NCBI GenBank assembly: GCA_015903945.1
Contig: JABMDL010000018.1
Coordinates: 16,715 to 80,714 of the forward strand
DNA length: 64,000 nt
DNA from: Nitrospira sp.
GTDB taxonomy: Bacteria; Nitrospirota; Nitrospiria; Nitrospirales; Nitrospiraceae
Reading direction: 5' to 3'
Shown here: positions 37,651 to 49,132 of the stretch, piece after piece
Position numbering within the stretch: position 1 is the stretch's first letter
Layout: each line of letters begins with the position of its first letter
Translations under genes and position numbers: made by a program
The notes under the pieces: generated by a model
The model's database searches: none
Told to the model about the DNA's origin: nothing
What the model saw: the letters and a program-made list of their open reading frames with translations, nothing else

Positions 37651-38462
37651 ACCGATTCGCCGACTTCGAGGTCCGAAGGCTTGGCCCCTGATACGGAAGG
37701 CGCTTCCGTCACCGGTTCGCCCTCCCAATACAACATCCGGCGGCAATAGGGACAGACATGCAGGTCGTCCGACCGTTTGACCTGCGCGATCAGTTGCGGC
37801 GGGATCTGCAAGCGGCAGCCGGTGCAAATGCCGTCGCGCACCGCCGCCAGCGGTTGATCCTTCCGCGAGGCCTTGATCTGCATGTACCGGCCGAGGAGAC
37901 TTTTCTCCACTCGCGCCGCGGCGGCTCGGTAGAGCGCTTCGACTTGGGACAGCTCCGCGGCCAGCGTGCGATCCTGCTCGTCCAAGACTTTCTTTTCCTG
38001 CGCGAACGCCGCCTCCAGCGCCTTCTTCTTTCCTTCGGCCTCTTTCACCGTTCGCTGCAATTGGTCGATCTTGTCCATGCAGACGAGAATCTTCTCCTCA
38101 AAATCCCCCCGCTTTTTATTCGCCAGATCGAGCTCGAAGAGATGCGCCTGATACTCCTTGTTGGTCTTCAAGCTCGCCGCGTGCGACTTCATTTTCTCGG
38201 TCTGGGCCTCGTGGGCCTCCAAATCTTTTTCGTGCGAACGCCGCTCTTTGACCGCGGCCTCGACGGTGATCTTCGTCTCGTTCAACAGGTTCGAGGTGTC
38301 GCGCAGGGGCGCTTCAGCCGTGTGCAACAGGTCGGGGATTTTTCTGCGGGTGTCACTGATCTCCATGATACGGAGATCGAGTTTCTGTAATTCAAGCAGT
38401 GGGGACAGTTTGTGGCTCAACGTGCCCTTTCTCTGCCGTGAGGCCCCTTCGGCGATTGACAC
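37647..38462 (-). CDS. C4-type zinc-ribbon coiled-coil protein (DUF164-like)
   Basis: 271-aa protein with a long N-terminal antiparallel coiled coil (residues ~20-190, rich in Glu, Lys, Leu). A C-terminal four-cysteine zinc ribbon follows: GICTGCRLQIPPQL with CPYC about 25 residues later (LHVCPYCRRMLYW). The family is widespread and often called putative nucleic-acid-binding zinc ribbon; precise function is unknown. The frame opens with MSIAEGASRQRKG; an internal start near LSPLLELQKLD is possible. It lies directly before the CAU tRNA. Confidence 0.85.
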   Translation of the reverse strand: MSIAEGASRQRKGTLSHKLSPLLELQKLDLRIMEISDTRRKIPDLLHTAEAPLRDTSNLLNETKITVEAAVKERRSHEKDLEAHEAQTEKMKSHAASLKTNKEYQAHLFELDLANKKRGDFEEKILVCMDKIDQLQRTVKEAEGKKKALEAAFAQEKKVLDEQDRTLAAELSQVEALYRAAAARVEKSLLGRYMQIKASRKDQPLAAVRDGICTGCRLQIPPQLIAQVKRSDDLHVCPYCRRMLYWEGEPVTEAPSVSGAKPSDLEVGESV

Positions 38463-38466
38463 AGTC

Positions 38467-38543
38467 TGGTGGGCCCACTAGGACTTGAACCTAGGACCAG
38501 CTGATTATGAGTCAGCCGCTCTAACCACCTGAGCTATGGGCCC
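38467..38543 (-). tRNA. tRNA with anticodon CAU (probably tRNA-Ile2, possibly tRNA-Met)
   Basis: 77-nt cloverleaf including an encoded CCA. The acceptor is GGGCCCA/TGGGCCC, the D-arm AGCTC..GAGC, the anticodon arm GCTGA-CTCATAA-TCAGC, and the T-arm CTAGG-TTCAAGT-CCTAG. The CAU anticodon fits either elongator methionine or the lysidine-modified isoleucine tRNA. The GGGCCC acceptor resembles tRNA-Ile2 of many bacteria, so I favour that. It is not initiator, because the acceptor starts with a G-C pair. Confidence 0.92.
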
Positions 38544-38646
38544 TGTTCGGACAGGTTCGGGCTCAGCCTCGACCTCCCCCTCGGCCTCAGGCGGGGATTC
38601 TAGGCTCCCCTCCGGATGGAGTCAATCGAGCCCATCCGGCAGACAC

Positions 38647-40464
<1,818 letters not shown>

Positions 40465-40466
40465 GA

Positions 40467-42293
40467 CTACTCCTTCACTAAGGACACCGCCCCGGGAGCC
40501 GGCACGGCGGCTTTCCGGATTCGCAGTTCGTTGATTTGCACATTCAATTGTCGCACATCGTCCGCACGCCCTTCGCGTTCAGCCGCTTTCAGGCGGCCGA
40601 TCAGGTCCCGCAGCACCTGCTCCGCCCGTTTGCGGTCGAGGCTGTCCAGGCAGGCCCGGATATGCACCGGGACATCGTCAAAATGATCCTCGCGCATGGA
40701 CAGTTCCGTCGCCAGTGCGCCGCAGTCGGGATCCCCCACCGACGCATCCAGGACCGATCGGAGGCTGATGCGCCCCTCCCGATCCACATGCGCAAGCGCA
40801 ATCTCGACCAGCTTGCGGCCTGGCGCGACGGTAAAGGCCTCCGGCTTCAGACGGCGGACATCGGCAGGAGACAGCTTCCCCTGCAACAGCAAGAACAGCA
40901 GATCCCGCTCTTCGGGCAGTCCTTTGAACAAAACATTGAGCGGAATCTCCGGCGTGGAGAGTGTGCGCGGTCTGTCCGCACTTCGCTTCGGCTGAGCCAC
41001 GAGGGCCGGATACCGTTCGATCAGTCGGGACTGGCTGATCCCCAACCGTTCCGCCACGATCCTCATGCGCTCCTCCCGCTCAATGGGATGTTCGCTCTTC
41101 TGGAGAATCCGCAGCACCTCATCGACGCTTCGAATGCGGCTTTCCAGCGAGCCGGCTTCGGCCTGGTTGACCGTGTACTCCAGCGCATAGTCCAAGAGGC
41201 TCGGAGCGACTGCTTCCAGCCGGGCGAACGCCTCGACCCCTTCCTTCCGCACAAATGTGTCAGGGTCCTCACCAGCCGGAAGGGTGACGACTTTGACCCC
41301 TAATCCGCTGTTGACGAATAGATCCAATCCTCTCAACGCCGCGCGCACACCGGCTGCGTCAGGATCGAACAGGAGCACCACCTGATCGGCAAACCTCCGC
41401 ACGGCGTGAATATGTTCGGAGGTCAACGCCGTCCCCAGCGTGGCGACGGTGTGCGTGAGCCCCGCCTGGTGGAGCGCGATCGCATCGAAATAGCCCTCGA
41501 CGACGATCACGGTCTTGGTCCGCACGATAGCTTCGCGCGCCTGATCGAAGGCAAAGAGCGTTTGCCCTTTCTTAAACAAGGGCGTATCAGGGGAGTTCAG
41601 ATATTTGGGTTCACCGTCGCCCAACACACGCCCGCCGAATCCGACCACGCGTTTCCGCAAATCCGTGATCGTGAACATGACCCGGGCTCGAAACCGGTCG
41701 TAGAAGCCGGAGCCGTTGTCCCGCGCCACCACCAGGCCGGCCGTCGCCAGATCGCCTTGCGTAAATCCTTGCTTGGTGAGTGTTTTGAGCAATCCGTCCC
41801 ATTCGGCCGGCGCCACACCGATCCCGAATCGATCAATCGTGGACGGCTGAATGCCCCGTTTCTCCAGATAGTCGCGCCCACCGGCTCCGACCCGGGCATC
41901 ACGCAGATTGTGCGCGAACCAGGCGGCGGCGGCTTCGTTCAGTTGCTCGACTCGCTTGGCTTGTCCTCCCTGAGCCCCGGCAGGAGATACAATTTCACGC
42001 ACTTCGATTCCCACCTTGTGGCCGAGATCGCGCACCACTTCCGGGAAACTGGCCCCGGTCAAACGGGTGAGAAACGTGAAGACGTTGCCGCCGGCGCCGC
42101 AGCCAAAACAATGGAAGATCTGCCGGGACGGGCTGACGGTAAACGAGGGGGTCTTCTCCTGATGAAACGGGCATAAGCCCTTGAGATTCTGGCCGGCTTT
42201 GGTCAGAGAGACGTGATGACCGACGATGTCGGTGATGTCGATCCGGCCCCTGATTTGATCGATGATGTCGTCGGAAATCAGCCCATGGCCCAC
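40467..42293 (-). CDS. dnaG: DNA primase
   Basis: Makes RNA primers for replication. The ~608-aa protein has an N-terminal CHC2 zinc finger ([27 protein letters not shown]) and the DnaG catalytic core with [46 protein letters not shown]. The TOPRIM motifs are [11 protein letters not shown] and LLFDPDAAG. The C-terminal helicase-binding region is present. I prefer GTG 42293 ([17 protein letters not shown]) with AGGAG ~11 nt upstream; an in-frame TTG at 42341 gives 16 more residues without a good ribosome-binding site. Confidence 0.95.
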   Translation of the reverse strand: MGHGLISDDIIDQIRGRIDITDIVGHHVSLTKAGQNLKGLCPFHQEKTPSFTVSPSRQIFHCFGCGAGGNVFTFLTRLTGASFPEVVRDLGHKVGIEVREIVSPAGAQGGQAKRVEQLNEAAAAWFAHNLRDARVGAGGRDYLEKRGIQPSTIDRFGIGVAPAEWDGLLKTLTKQGFTQGDLATAGLVVARDNGSGFYDRFRARVMFTITDLRKRVVGFGGRVLGDGEPKYLNSPDTPLFKKGQTLFAFDQAREAIVRTKTVIVVEGYFDAIALHQAGLTHTVATLGTALTSEHIHAVRRFADQVVLLFDPDAAGVRAALRGLDLFVNSGLGVKVVTLPAGEDPDTFVRKEGVEAFARLEAVAPSLLDYALEYTVNQAEAGSLESRIRSVDEVLRILQKSEHPIEREERMRIVAERLGISQSRLIERYPALVAQPKRSADRPRTLSTPEIPLNVLFKGLPEERDLLFLLLQGKLSPADVRRLKPEAFTVAPGRKLVEIALAHVDREGRISLRSVLDASVGDPDCGALATELSMREDHFDDVPVHIRACLDSLDRKRAEQVLRDLIGRLKAAEREGRADDVRQLNVQINELRIRKAAVPAPGAVSLVKE

Positions 42294-42415
42294 GAGAGTC
42301 GGAGCTCCTGCCTCCTCGTCGCGCCCAACCGGACGAGTCAATGACGAAGTGATTGAAAAATTGACCGGACAGATTAACAGACGGTTTGAAAATCTGTCAA
42401 TTCCGAGGATCGGCG

Positions 42416-42760
42416 TCAGCCCGGCGGCCAGCCCATGTGTCGGCCGCCCATGACGTGGAAATGCAGATGGAAGACGGTTTGGCCTCCGTCTCGTCCGGTA
42501 TTGGCGACCAGACGAAACCCCGGATCGGCCAGCCCTTTATCTCTCGCAACTTTTGTGCAGGCCAAGAGCAACCGAGCCAGCAACGGCTGATCCGACTCGC
42601 CCAGATCTTGAATGGACATCACATGCCGTTTGGGAATGACCAGTGTATGCACCGGCGCCTGTGGATGGATGTCGTCAAAGGCCAGGGTCTGGTCGTCTTC
42701 GTAAACGATCATGGCGGGAATTGTTTTTTCGGCGATCTTGCAAAACAGACAGGTGCTCAT
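42416..42760 (-). CDS. HIT-family nucleotide hydrolase
   Basis: 114-aa histidine-triad protein of the Hint type. CLFCKIAEKTIPAMIVYEDDQTLAFDDIHPQAPVHTLVIPKRH is followed by the catalytic HLHFHVMGGRHMGWPPG. Such proteins hydrolyse nucleoside phosphoramidates or related nucleotides. The two N-terminal cysteines and His could hold zinc. It is at the end of the histidine gene series, 10 bp after hisIE. Confidence 0.93.
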   Translation of the reverse strand: MSTCLFCKIAEKTIPAMIVYEDDQTLAFDDIHPQAPVHTLVIPKRHVMSIQDLGESDQPLLARLLLACTKVARDKGLADPGFRLVANTGRDGGQTVFHLHFHVMGGRHMGWPPG

Positions 42761-42770
42761 CGCTCACCCC

Positions 42771-43439
42771 TCACTTCTCTGTCCTCAATCCGGACTTGCC
42801 GAATCGCTTGCCGAGCTCCTGATAGATCTGGTGGAGCTCCAGGTCGTGATACCCCAGGACCATCAGAGTGTGGAATACCAGATCTGCCACCTCATAGACG
42901 ATTTCTTCTTTCTTACCGCCTTTCGAGGCCAGCAGCACCTCGCCCGCCTCTTCCGCCACTTTCTTCAGAATTTTGTCATGGCCGCCCTCGAACAGCTTTG
43001 TCGTATAGGACCCGGCTTGCGGGTGCGCGCGGCGCGCGCGGATGGTCCGTAATACCGACTCAAGAATCCCTCCCGCTGCATCCTGTGTCATTTCCCCTGT
43101 AGTCAAACCCTGTTCGTCCAGCCTGGAGAAGAAACAGGCCCGCTCGCCCGTATGGCAGGTCGGTCCGGCCGCTTGAGCTTTCACCAAGATCGTGTCCTGA
43201 TCGCAATCCACAAAGAGATCTTTGACGTGCAGTATGTGACCTGACGTTTCGCCTTTTTCCCAAAGCCGATTGCGCGATCGGCTCCAAAAATGGACGCGCT
43301 TGGTTGTGAGCGTCTTGGCGATCGCCTCTTGATTCATGTAGCCCAGCATCAGCACCGACCCGTCCAGCCAATCCTGCACGACGGCCGGGAGCAGACCTTG
43401 TTGATCGAATTTGAACTGGGGTGCCGGTTCCTGGGTCAT
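42771..43439 (-). CDS. hisIE: Bifunctional phosphoribosyl-AMP cyclohydrolase / phosphoribosyl-ATP pyrophosphatase
   Basis: 222-aa fusion for steps 2 and 3 of histidine synthesis. The N-terminal cyclohydrolase has LMLGYMNQEAIAKTLTTKRVHFWSRSRNRLWEKGETSGH, VDCDQDTILVKAQAAGPTCHTGERACF with its zinc/magnesium ligands. The C-terminal pyrophosphatase begins near residue 125 (ILESVLRTIRARRAHPQAGSYTTKLFEGGHDKILKKVAEEAGEVLLASKGG). It follows hisF by 4 bp. Confidence 0.97.
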   Translation of the reverse strand: MTQEPAPQFKFDQQGLLPAVVQDWLDGSVLMLGYMNQEAIAKTLTTKRVHFWSRSRNRLWEKGETSGHILHVKDLFVDCDQDTILVKAQAAGPTCHTGERACFFSRLDEQGLTTGEMTQDAAGGILESVLRTIRARRAHPQAGSYTTKLFEGGHDKILKKVAEEAGEVLLASKGGKKEEIVYEVADLVFHTLMVLGYHDLELHQIYQELGKRFGKSGLRTEK

Positions 43440-43443
43440 CTGC

Positions 43444-44226
43444 TCACGCGGCCTGTTCTAGAGAATCCAATCGTACGGGAATCCCACGTTCTCTCAAATA
43501 GGTCTTTGCCTGAGGAATCGTATACGTCCGAAAGTGAAAGATCGAGGCCGCCAAGACGGCATCCGCCTTCCCCTTCACGAACCCATCGTATAAATGGTCC
43601 AGCGTGCCGACCCCGCCGGACGCGATCACGGGAATCGACACTCGCTCCGACACGGCGGCAGTGAGCGCCAGATCATAGCCACTCTGCCTTCCGTCCTGAT
43701 CCATGCTGGTCAACAACACCTCGCCGACTCCGTAGTCTTCCATCCGCTTTGCCCACTCCACCGCGTCCAAACCGGTCGGCCTGCGCCCGCCGTGCGTAAA
43801 CACTTCCCATCGATCAGCGGCCGGGACCTTCTTCGCATCGATGGCCATGACGATGCACTGCGTGCCGAATCGCTGGGCCGCCTCTTTGATGAACTCGGGC
43901 CGCTCTACCGCCGCCGTGTTGATGCTGACCTTGTCCGCCCCGGCATTCAGCAAATTTCTGACATCGTCGAGTGTGCGCACGCCGCCGCCGACCGTTACCG
44001 GCATGAACACCCGCGCAGCCGTCCGTTCGACAACGTCGAGAATCGTCTTGCGGTTTTCATGGGACGCTGTGATATCCAGGAAACAGAGCTCATCCGCCCC
44101 TTCGCGATCGTAGACGACCGCCGCCTCAACCGGGTCGCCCGCGTCGCGAAGGTTGAGGAAACTCACGCCTTTCACGACACGGCCGTCCTTCACGTCGAGG
44201 CAAGGGATAATGCGTTTGGTCAGCAT
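43444..44226 (-). CDS. hisF: Imidazole glycerol phosphate synthase cyclase subunit
   Basis: 260-aa TIM barrel that with HisH makes imidazole glycerol phosphate and AICAR. Key parts: [17 protein letters not shown] (catalytic Asp near residue 11), [74 protein letters not shown] (second catalytic Asp) and [10 protein letters not shown]. It lies between hisA and hisIE. Confidence 0.97.
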   Translation of the reverse strand: MLTKRIIPCLDVKDGRVVKGVSFLNLRDAGDPVEAAVVYDREGADELCFLDITASHENRKTILDVVERTAARVFMPVTVGGGVRTLDDVRNLLNAGADKVSINTAAVERPEFIKEAAQRFGTQCIVMAIDAKKVPAADRWEVFTHGGRRPTGLDAVEWAKRMEDYGVGEVLLTSMDQDGRQSGYDLALTAAVSERVSIPVIASGGVGTLDHLYDGFVKGKADAVLAASIFHFRTYTIPQAKTYLRERGIPVRLDSLEQAA

Positions 44227-44270
44227 GGAACACCGTGACCTGGTTTCAGTTCAGAGCCCCCGCCCGGTTC

Positions 44271-44996
44271 TTACAGCCCGCCGAGGGCCGTGAGCGCGGA
44301 TCGATAATCCAGTTTGCCGTCATACAGCGCCTTCCCGACGATCGCGCCTTCGATCCGAGGCCCGAGCGCTCGCACCGCCAGAAGATCCTCGACCCGGCTG
44401 ATCCCCCCGGACGCGATCACGGGAAACGACGATGCAGCCGCGACTTCCTTCAACGCCGGCAGGTTCGGCCCGTTCAACATCCCATCGCGCGCAATATCCG
44501 TATAGATGACCGCCCCGATCGCCAACCCACCGACTTCTTTCAACAGATCGATGGCCCTCGTGTCCGACACCGAGGTCCAGCCCTTCACCGCAACCTTCCC
44601 GTCTCGCGCATCGAGACCCAGCAGAATTTGCCCGGGGAACTCCCGGCACGCCTGTTCGAGAAACGCCCGATCGGTCAGCGCGGCCGTCCCCAGCACGACG
44701 CGCGACACTCCGGCCTGAAAATAGCGCCGAACCGTCTCGATGGTCCTGATCCCGCCGCCGATCTGAACTTTCACCTTCACAGTCTTCAACACGGTTTCGA
44801 TCTGGGACAAATTGCGAGGTTCCCCATCTATCGCCCCGTTGAGATCCACGACATGGATCAGAGACGCCCCGCCCTCCTGCCATGTCCGTGCGACCGCCGG
44901 CACATCTTCCGAATAGACGGTTTCCGCCGCCATATCGCCCTGACGCAACCGGACACAGCGGCCGTCCTTCAAGTCGATCGCCGGGATCACCAACAC
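44271..44996 (-). CDS. hisA: Phosphoribosylformimino-5-aminoimidazole carboxamide ribotide isomerase
   Basis: 241-aa TIM barrel homologous to HisF, catalysing the Amadori isomerisation before HisF. Diagnostic parts are LVIPAIDLKDGRCVRLRQGDM (catalytic Asp), IHVVDLNGAIDGEPRNL, VQIGGGIRTIETVRRYFQAGVSRVVLGTAA and IYTDIARDGMLNGPN (second Asp). Its ATG starts 1 bp after the stop of the preceding lipoprotein gene. Confidence 0.97.
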   Translation of the reverse strand: MLVIPAIDLKDGRCVRLRQGDMAAETVYSEDVPAVARTWQEGGASLIHVVDLNGAIDGEPRNLSQIETVLKTVKVKVQIGGGIRTIETVRRYFQAGVSRVVLGTAALTDRAFLEQACREFPGQILLGLDARDGKVAVKGWTSVSDTRAIDLLKEVGGLAIGAVIYTDIARDGMLNGPNLPALKEVAAASSFPVIASGGISRVEDLLAVRALGPRIEGAIVGKALYDGKLDYRSALTALGGL

Positions 44997-44997
44997 G

Positions 44998-45738
44998 TTA
45001 CTTCCCTTTTTCTCCGCCGAACGGAAACTCTTTCATGATCTCATCGACGCCGTATTCCGCCAGTTCTTCCGCCGTCACGAACATGCCGAGCCGCTGAACA
45101 AACCCCATGACATCCTCGGTCAACGGCCGTTGCCGCTCATAATACTGGCCGACCCACAACACCTGGCCGTCCGCCGCCACAACCTTGACCTCGAAGCCGA
45201 CAGACGCGGCCGGGTTCGCCCCGAGCCGGCTGCCGACCCGCTCTTGATACATTGACACATAGCCCATCAATGCCGCATCCGCCTTGAGCGTCCTCGCCAC
45301 CGCGGCAGCGACCGCCTCCGGCCTGACCTTGCCGACCGCCCCATCGACCGCCGAGGCTTTGACTGAATCGCCGAGCGGCACCAGGTGAAGGCCGTCCCTC
45401 GATTGGAGACGTTTCCAGAACAATTGTGTGACCCGCTCCGCCGCAGCGGCGGGGACCGAGGCGGCTTGCCTGGGAGGCGGTTCCACATCGGACGGTATCG
45501 CTAATGACATGTCCGGTTGCCGAACGCTCTGCGGGGTCGAAAAATAGAAATTGCCCTGGTCGCGCACCTGCGGCGTGATAATCGAGGTGAACGGCACCAG
45601 CGCTATGGACCGAACCGTATACCGCGGCAACATGTCCGACGACTCCGTCGTGACTTTCCAGCCGCTACAGCCGGCCGCCAGGACAACCAGGAGTCCCGCC
45701 GCAAGGATCCTCCACGTCGTTCGACCCCTCCTGTTCAT
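44998..45738 (-). CDS. Putative lipoprotein in the histidine cluster
   Basis: 246-aa protein whose family I do not recognise. The lipoprotein signal TTWRILAAGLLVVLAAGC has its lipidation cysteine near residue 24. The mature part resembles outer-membrane lipoproteins of the GNA1162/LpoB-like kind only loosely: RSIALVPFTSIITP, a Pro/Ala-rich linker, AVARTLKADAALMGYVSMYQERVGSRLGANPAASVGFEVKVVAADGQVLWVGQYYERQRPL. I chose the ATG that overlaps the hisH stop (ATGA); hisA follows after 1 bp. Tight coupling with histidine genes does not imply a histidine role. Confidence 0.75.
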   Translation of the reverse strand: MNRRGRTTWRILAAGLLVVLAAGCSGWKVTTESSDMLPRYTVRSIALVPFTSIITPQVRDQGNFYFSTPQSVRQPDMSLAIPSDVEPPPRQAASVPAAAAERVTQLFWKRLQSRDGLHLVPLGDSVKASAVDGAVGKVRPEAVAAAVARTLKADAALMGYVSMYQERVGSRLGANPAASVGFEVKVVAADGQVLWVGQYYERQRPLTEDVMGFVQRLGMFVTAEELAEYGVDEIMKEFPFGGEKGK

Positions 45739-46343
45739 TTCCATGCTCCAAAATTCTTGATCAACCGCAGCCCCACCCCCTGGCTTTTCTCCGGGTGAAA
45801 CTGGCAGGCGACGATATTGTCCTTCCATACGCTCGACACGAAGGAGATTCCGTAGGTCGTCGTCGTCGCGGCTACGCGCTTGTCACTGGGCTCGACGAAA
45901 TAGGAGTGCACGAAGTACCACTCGGCTCCATCGGCGATCCCGTCGAACAGCGGACAGGTGCGCTGAAGGTGGACCTGGTTCCAGCCGATATGCGGCACTT
46001 TCAATGCCGGGCCTGCGGCAAATCGTCGGACCTTGCCGGGAATGATGTCGAGTCCCTTATGCGGCCCGAACTCTTCGCTCTCGGAAAACAGGACTTGCAG
46101 CCCCAGACAAATCCCCAAAAACGGCTTGCCCGATCGGATTGCCGCGTGGATCGGTTCTACCAATCCATACCGGTTGATGTTCGCCATACAGTCGCCGAAG
46201 GCCCCAACCCCCGGCAGGACCACGTGGCTCGCATTGCCGATCACCCTGACATCGCGCGTCACCACCGCCTGATGGCCCACGGCCTCGAACGCCTTGGAGA
46301 CGCTGCGGAGATTACCCATGCCGTAATCGATAATGGCAATCAT
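45735..46343 (-). CDS. hisH: Imidazole glycerol phosphate synthase glutaminase subunit
   Basis: 202-aa class I glutamine amidotransferase that feeds ammonia to HisF. The nucleophile is in GKPFLGICLGLQVLFSESEE. The His/Glu of the triad are in ACQFHPEKSQGVGLRLIKNFG, and the N-terminus is IAIIDYGMGNLRSVSKAFE. The stop overlaps the start of the lipoprotein gene. The 196-bp gap to hisB contains a hairpin at 46467-46505. Confidence 0.97.
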   Translation of the reverse strand: MIAIIDYGMGNLRSVSKAFEAVGHQAVVTRDVRVIGNASHVVLPGVGAFGDCMANINRYGLVEPIHAAIRSGKPFLGICLGLQVLFSESEEFGPHKGLDIIPGKVRRFAAGPALKVPHIGWNQVHLQRTCPLFDGIADGAEWYFVHSYFVEPSDKRVAATTTTYGISFVSSVWKDNIVACQFHPEKSQGVGLRLIKNFGAWK

Positions 46344-46466
46344 TGAATCTGCCTAACTTTGTGGGAGGGTAACAATACCGCAACCGGCCCGAGACTGCTA
46401 CTGGCAATCTCTGGCGATAGAAGCCCTCTGTGCCTATGGCTCGCTGCTGGCTGCCTGATAAAACGG

Positions 46467-46505
46467 AAACGGGACAGACTCCTCTCTCAGAAGCCTGCCC
46501 CGTTT
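46467..46505 (-). terminator. Possible intrinsic terminator between hisB and hisH
   Basis: Minus-strand stem AAACGGGGCAG / CTGTCCCGTTT with a 17-nt loop, followed by TCCGTTTTAT. The U-run is broken, so termination would be partial at best; it could act as an attenuator or be incidental. Confidence 0.35.
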
Positions 46506-46539
46506 ACAACGGCAGATTTACCGACCTGCGGCAAGAAAA

Positions 46540-47148
46540 CTACAGCATCCCCTTCGTCGAGAGCACTTTCCCTGCGAGCCGCTCTTCCGGCATGGTCGCC
46601 TGATCGAGGGCTTTAGCCAGGGCCTTGAAGATGGCTTCCATGATGTGGTGGGGGTTGCGGCCGTACATCAGATTGACGTGCAGATTGAGCCCGCCGTGGG
46701 TGACAAAGGCCTGAAAGAAGTCTTCAAACAAGCCCAGGTCGAACGCTTTGATTTTCCGGTCCGGCAGATTCACGTTATACACGAGGAACGGCCGGCCGCT
46801 GAGATCGACTGTAACCTGCGCCAGGGTTTCATCGAGCGGAGCAGAGGCAAAGCCGAACCGTTTGATCCCGGCTTTTTCGCCCAGTGCCTGATGCAGGGCT
46901 TTCCCCATGACGATGCCGACATCTTCGACCGTATGATGTTCGTCGATGTCGAGATCGCCCTTGGCCTGGACCGTCAGATCGAAGAACCCGTGCTTGGCCA
47001 GTAGCTCCAGCATGTGATCGAAGAACCGGATGCCGGTGTCGATCTTCCCCTGCCCCGACCCATCCAGCGTCCACTCGACACGGATGTCGGTTTCTTTCGT
47101 GGCGCGTTGCACACTGGCCTGCCGCGGCGTCGAGCCGTTTTTCTTCAT
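46540..47148 (-). CDS. hisB: Imidazoleglycerol-phosphate dehydratase
   Basis: 202-aa monofunctional manganese enzyme for step 7 of histidine synthesis. It contains [46 protein letters not shown] (metal histidines), and [34 protein letters not shown]. It lacks the phosphatase domain of enterobacterial HisB. Its start overlaps the hisD stop by 4 nt. Confidence 0.97.
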   Translation of the reverse strand: MKKNGSTPRQASVQRATKETDIRVEWTLDGSGQGKIDTGIRFFDHMLELLAKHGFFDLTVQAKGDLDIDEHHTVEDVGIVMGKALHQALGEKAGIKRFGFASAPLDETLAQVTVDLSGRPFLVYNVNLPDRKIKAFDLGLFEDFFQAFVTHGGLNLHVNLMYGRNPHHIMEAIFKALAKALDQATMPEERLAGKVLSTKGML

Positions 47149-48428
47149 GAGAACCTGCTCTGGGCCGACTTCGCATGCGCGTCGAACCCTTCGATATGAG
47201 CCAGCCTGATCAGCGGATCTTTAACCTTCGCCAGCTCGTGCTTGGTGTAATGAACGATATTGCTGACCTTCACATAGTCGTTCACGGATAGCGGGGAAAA
47301 GAACCGCGCGCTCCCGCCCGTGGGCAACACGTGATTGGGCCCGGCGATGTAATCGGCAACAGACGGCGGTGTGTAGCGGCCCAAGAACAAGGCGCCGGCG
47401 TGCCGGATCTGCTCCAAATAATCGAACGGATTGTCCACCGAGAGCGTCAAATGTTCGGCGGCGATCTGATTGGCCACGTCGATCGCTTCGTCGATCGTCC
47501 CCACAACGAACGCGACGGCATGGCGTGCGATCGCCTTCGAAGCGATCTTCTCACGCTGGAGCCCTTTCAGTTGCTGCTCGATCAGCTTCGAGACGTCTTT
47601 CGCCAACCGTTCCGAGGTGGTCACCAGAAAAACCTGCGCATCTTCGTCGTGTTCGGCTTCACAGAGCAGATCGGCGGCGACATGGGCGGGATTGGCTTGC
47701 TCGTCGGCCACGACCAACAACTCGCTGGGCCCCGCGATCATATCGAGGCCGACGATCCCATAGAGCAACCGCTTGGCGGTCGCCACGTAGATGTTGCCCG
47801 GGCCGACGATCTTATCGACCTTGGCGATGGTCTTCGTCCCATAGGCCAGCGCCGCGACGGCTTGCACGCCGCCGGCGCGATAAATCTCTGTCACCCCGGC
47901 GATGTCGGCTGCGACGAGCAGATACGGATTGATGGGGCCTTTCTGCGGCGGGGTCACCATCACGACCCGTTGCACCCCGGCCACTTTGGCCGGAACCGCG
48001 CACATCAAGACCGACGAGGGATACACGGCCTTCCCGCCCGGCACATACACGCCGACCGCGTCGAGCGGCATGACGGCTTGCCCCAACGTGGCGTCGCCGT
48101 CTTGATACATCCAGGTCTTCGTCCGCTGACGTTCGTGAAAGGCGGTGATCCGTTGCGCGGCGAGCCTGAGGGCATCGCCTTCATCTTTGCGGATATGAAA
48201 GTAGGCGTTTTTGATTTCTTCCGGCGTCACACGCAAGGCGTCGGGTTTCAGCGCCACCTTGTCGAACTGCTTGGTGTACCGCAGCACCGCTTTGTCGCCG
48301 CCGCGTTCGACGGCCTGCAGAATGGCGCGAATGGGTTTTTCCACCGCGGCCCCGGCTGTTTGCCCGCGAGACACGGTCTTCTTGAGACTGGAAAGAAAGC
48401 TCCGATCTGCCTGGGTGACGATCTTCAT
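47145..48428 (-). CDS. hisD: Histidinol dehydrogenase
   Basis: 427-aa zinc enzyme performing the last two oxidations to histidine. Motifs include [38 protein letters not shown] and [62 protein letters not shown] with zinc ligands. Near the end comes [28 protein letters not shown]. Both ends overlap the neighbouring his genes by 4 nt. Confidence 0.98.
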   Translation of the reverse strand: MKIVTQADRSFLSSLKKTVSRGQTAGAAVEKPIRAILQAVERGGDKAVLRYTKQFDKVALKPDALRVTPEEIKNAYFHIRKDEGDALRLAAQRITAFHERQRTKTWMYQDGDATLGQAVMPLDAVGVYVPGGKAVYPSSVLMCAVPAKVAGVQRVVMVTPPQKGPINPYLLVAADIAGVTEIYRAGGVQAVAALAYGTKTIAKVDKIVGPGNIYVATAKRLLYGIVGLDMIAGPSELLVVADEQANPAHVAADLLCEAEHDEDAQVFLVTTSERLAKDVSKLIEQQLKGLQREKIASKAIARHAVAFVVGTIDEAIDVANQIAAEHLTLSVDNPFDYLEQIRHAGALFLGRYTPPSVADYIAGPNHVLPTGGSARFFSPLSVNDYVKVSNIVHYTKHELAKVKDPLIRLAHIEGFDAHAKSAQSRFS

Positions 48429-49129
48429 GCGCGCGCCGCCTTTTTCTTGCCCCTGCGGGCGGTCGAGGGGCGACCGTTTCCGAGCGTCGAGGCTCGGGGC
48501 TCCAGCGCCGCCCGGAGTCTGCGGATCAACTCCATGAGCGGTTCGTGTTTCAGTCTGAGACTCGCCCGATTGACGATGAAGCGCGCCGTCGATTGGGCGA
48601 TCACTTCCACTTCGACCAGATCGTGGGCCTTGAGCGTGCTGCCGGTTTCGACCAGATCGACGATGCGATCGGCCAATCCCACGACAGGGGCTAACTCGAT
48701 CGAACCGTAAAGCTTGATGATCTCGACCGGGATGCCGCGTTCATTGAAAAACCGCTCGGTGATCTTGGGATATTTCGTGGCGATGCGGATTTTGGACGAC
48801 AGCCGATCGCGCAGCCCTTCTCCCTTGAGCGCAGCGACCGAGATTCTACACGCTCCGAACCCCAAATCCAATGGCTCATACACGTCGCTGTCTTGTTCCA
48901 TCAACACGTCTTTGCCCACAATGCCGGCGTCCGCCCCCCCATATTCCACATAGGTAGGCACGTCGCTGGGCCGGACGATCAGGAACGTCACCCCGATTTC
49001 GGGGCAGGTAAACACCAGACGCCGGCTCTCCCCCGACAACCCGGCCACGTTGTACCCGGCCCGCCGGAACAAGTCCAACGCGGATTCGATCAATTTCCCT
49101 TTCGAGAGCGCAATGGTGAGCATTCGCAT
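48425..49129 (-). CDS. hisG: ATP phosphoribosyltransferase (short form catalytic subunit)
   Basis: First step of histidine synthesis. The 234-aa protein has MLTIALSKGKLIESALDLFRRAGY, DVPTYVEYGGADAGIVGKDVLME, the PRPP-binding loop GLADRIVDLVETGSTLKAHDL, and a Lys/Arg-rich tail ([10 protein letters not shown]). Its length matches the short HisG that lacks the C-terminal regulatory ACT-like domain and normally needs HisZ. No hisZ is in the window, and the ~20-residue basic tail is unusual. It starts 4 bp after murA. Confidence 0.95.
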   Translation of the reverse strand: MRMLTIALSKGKLIESALDLFRRAGYNVAGLSGESRRLVFTCPEIGVTFLIVRPSDVPTYVEYGGADAGIVGKDVLMEQDSDVYEPLDLGFGACRISVAALKGEGLRDRLSSKIRIATKYPKITERFFNERGIPVEIIKLYGSIELAPVVGLADRIVDLVETGSTLKAHDLVEVEVIAQSTARFIVNRASLRLKHEPLMELIRRLRAALEPRASTLGNGRPSTARRGKKKAARA

Positions 49130-49132
49130 TCC

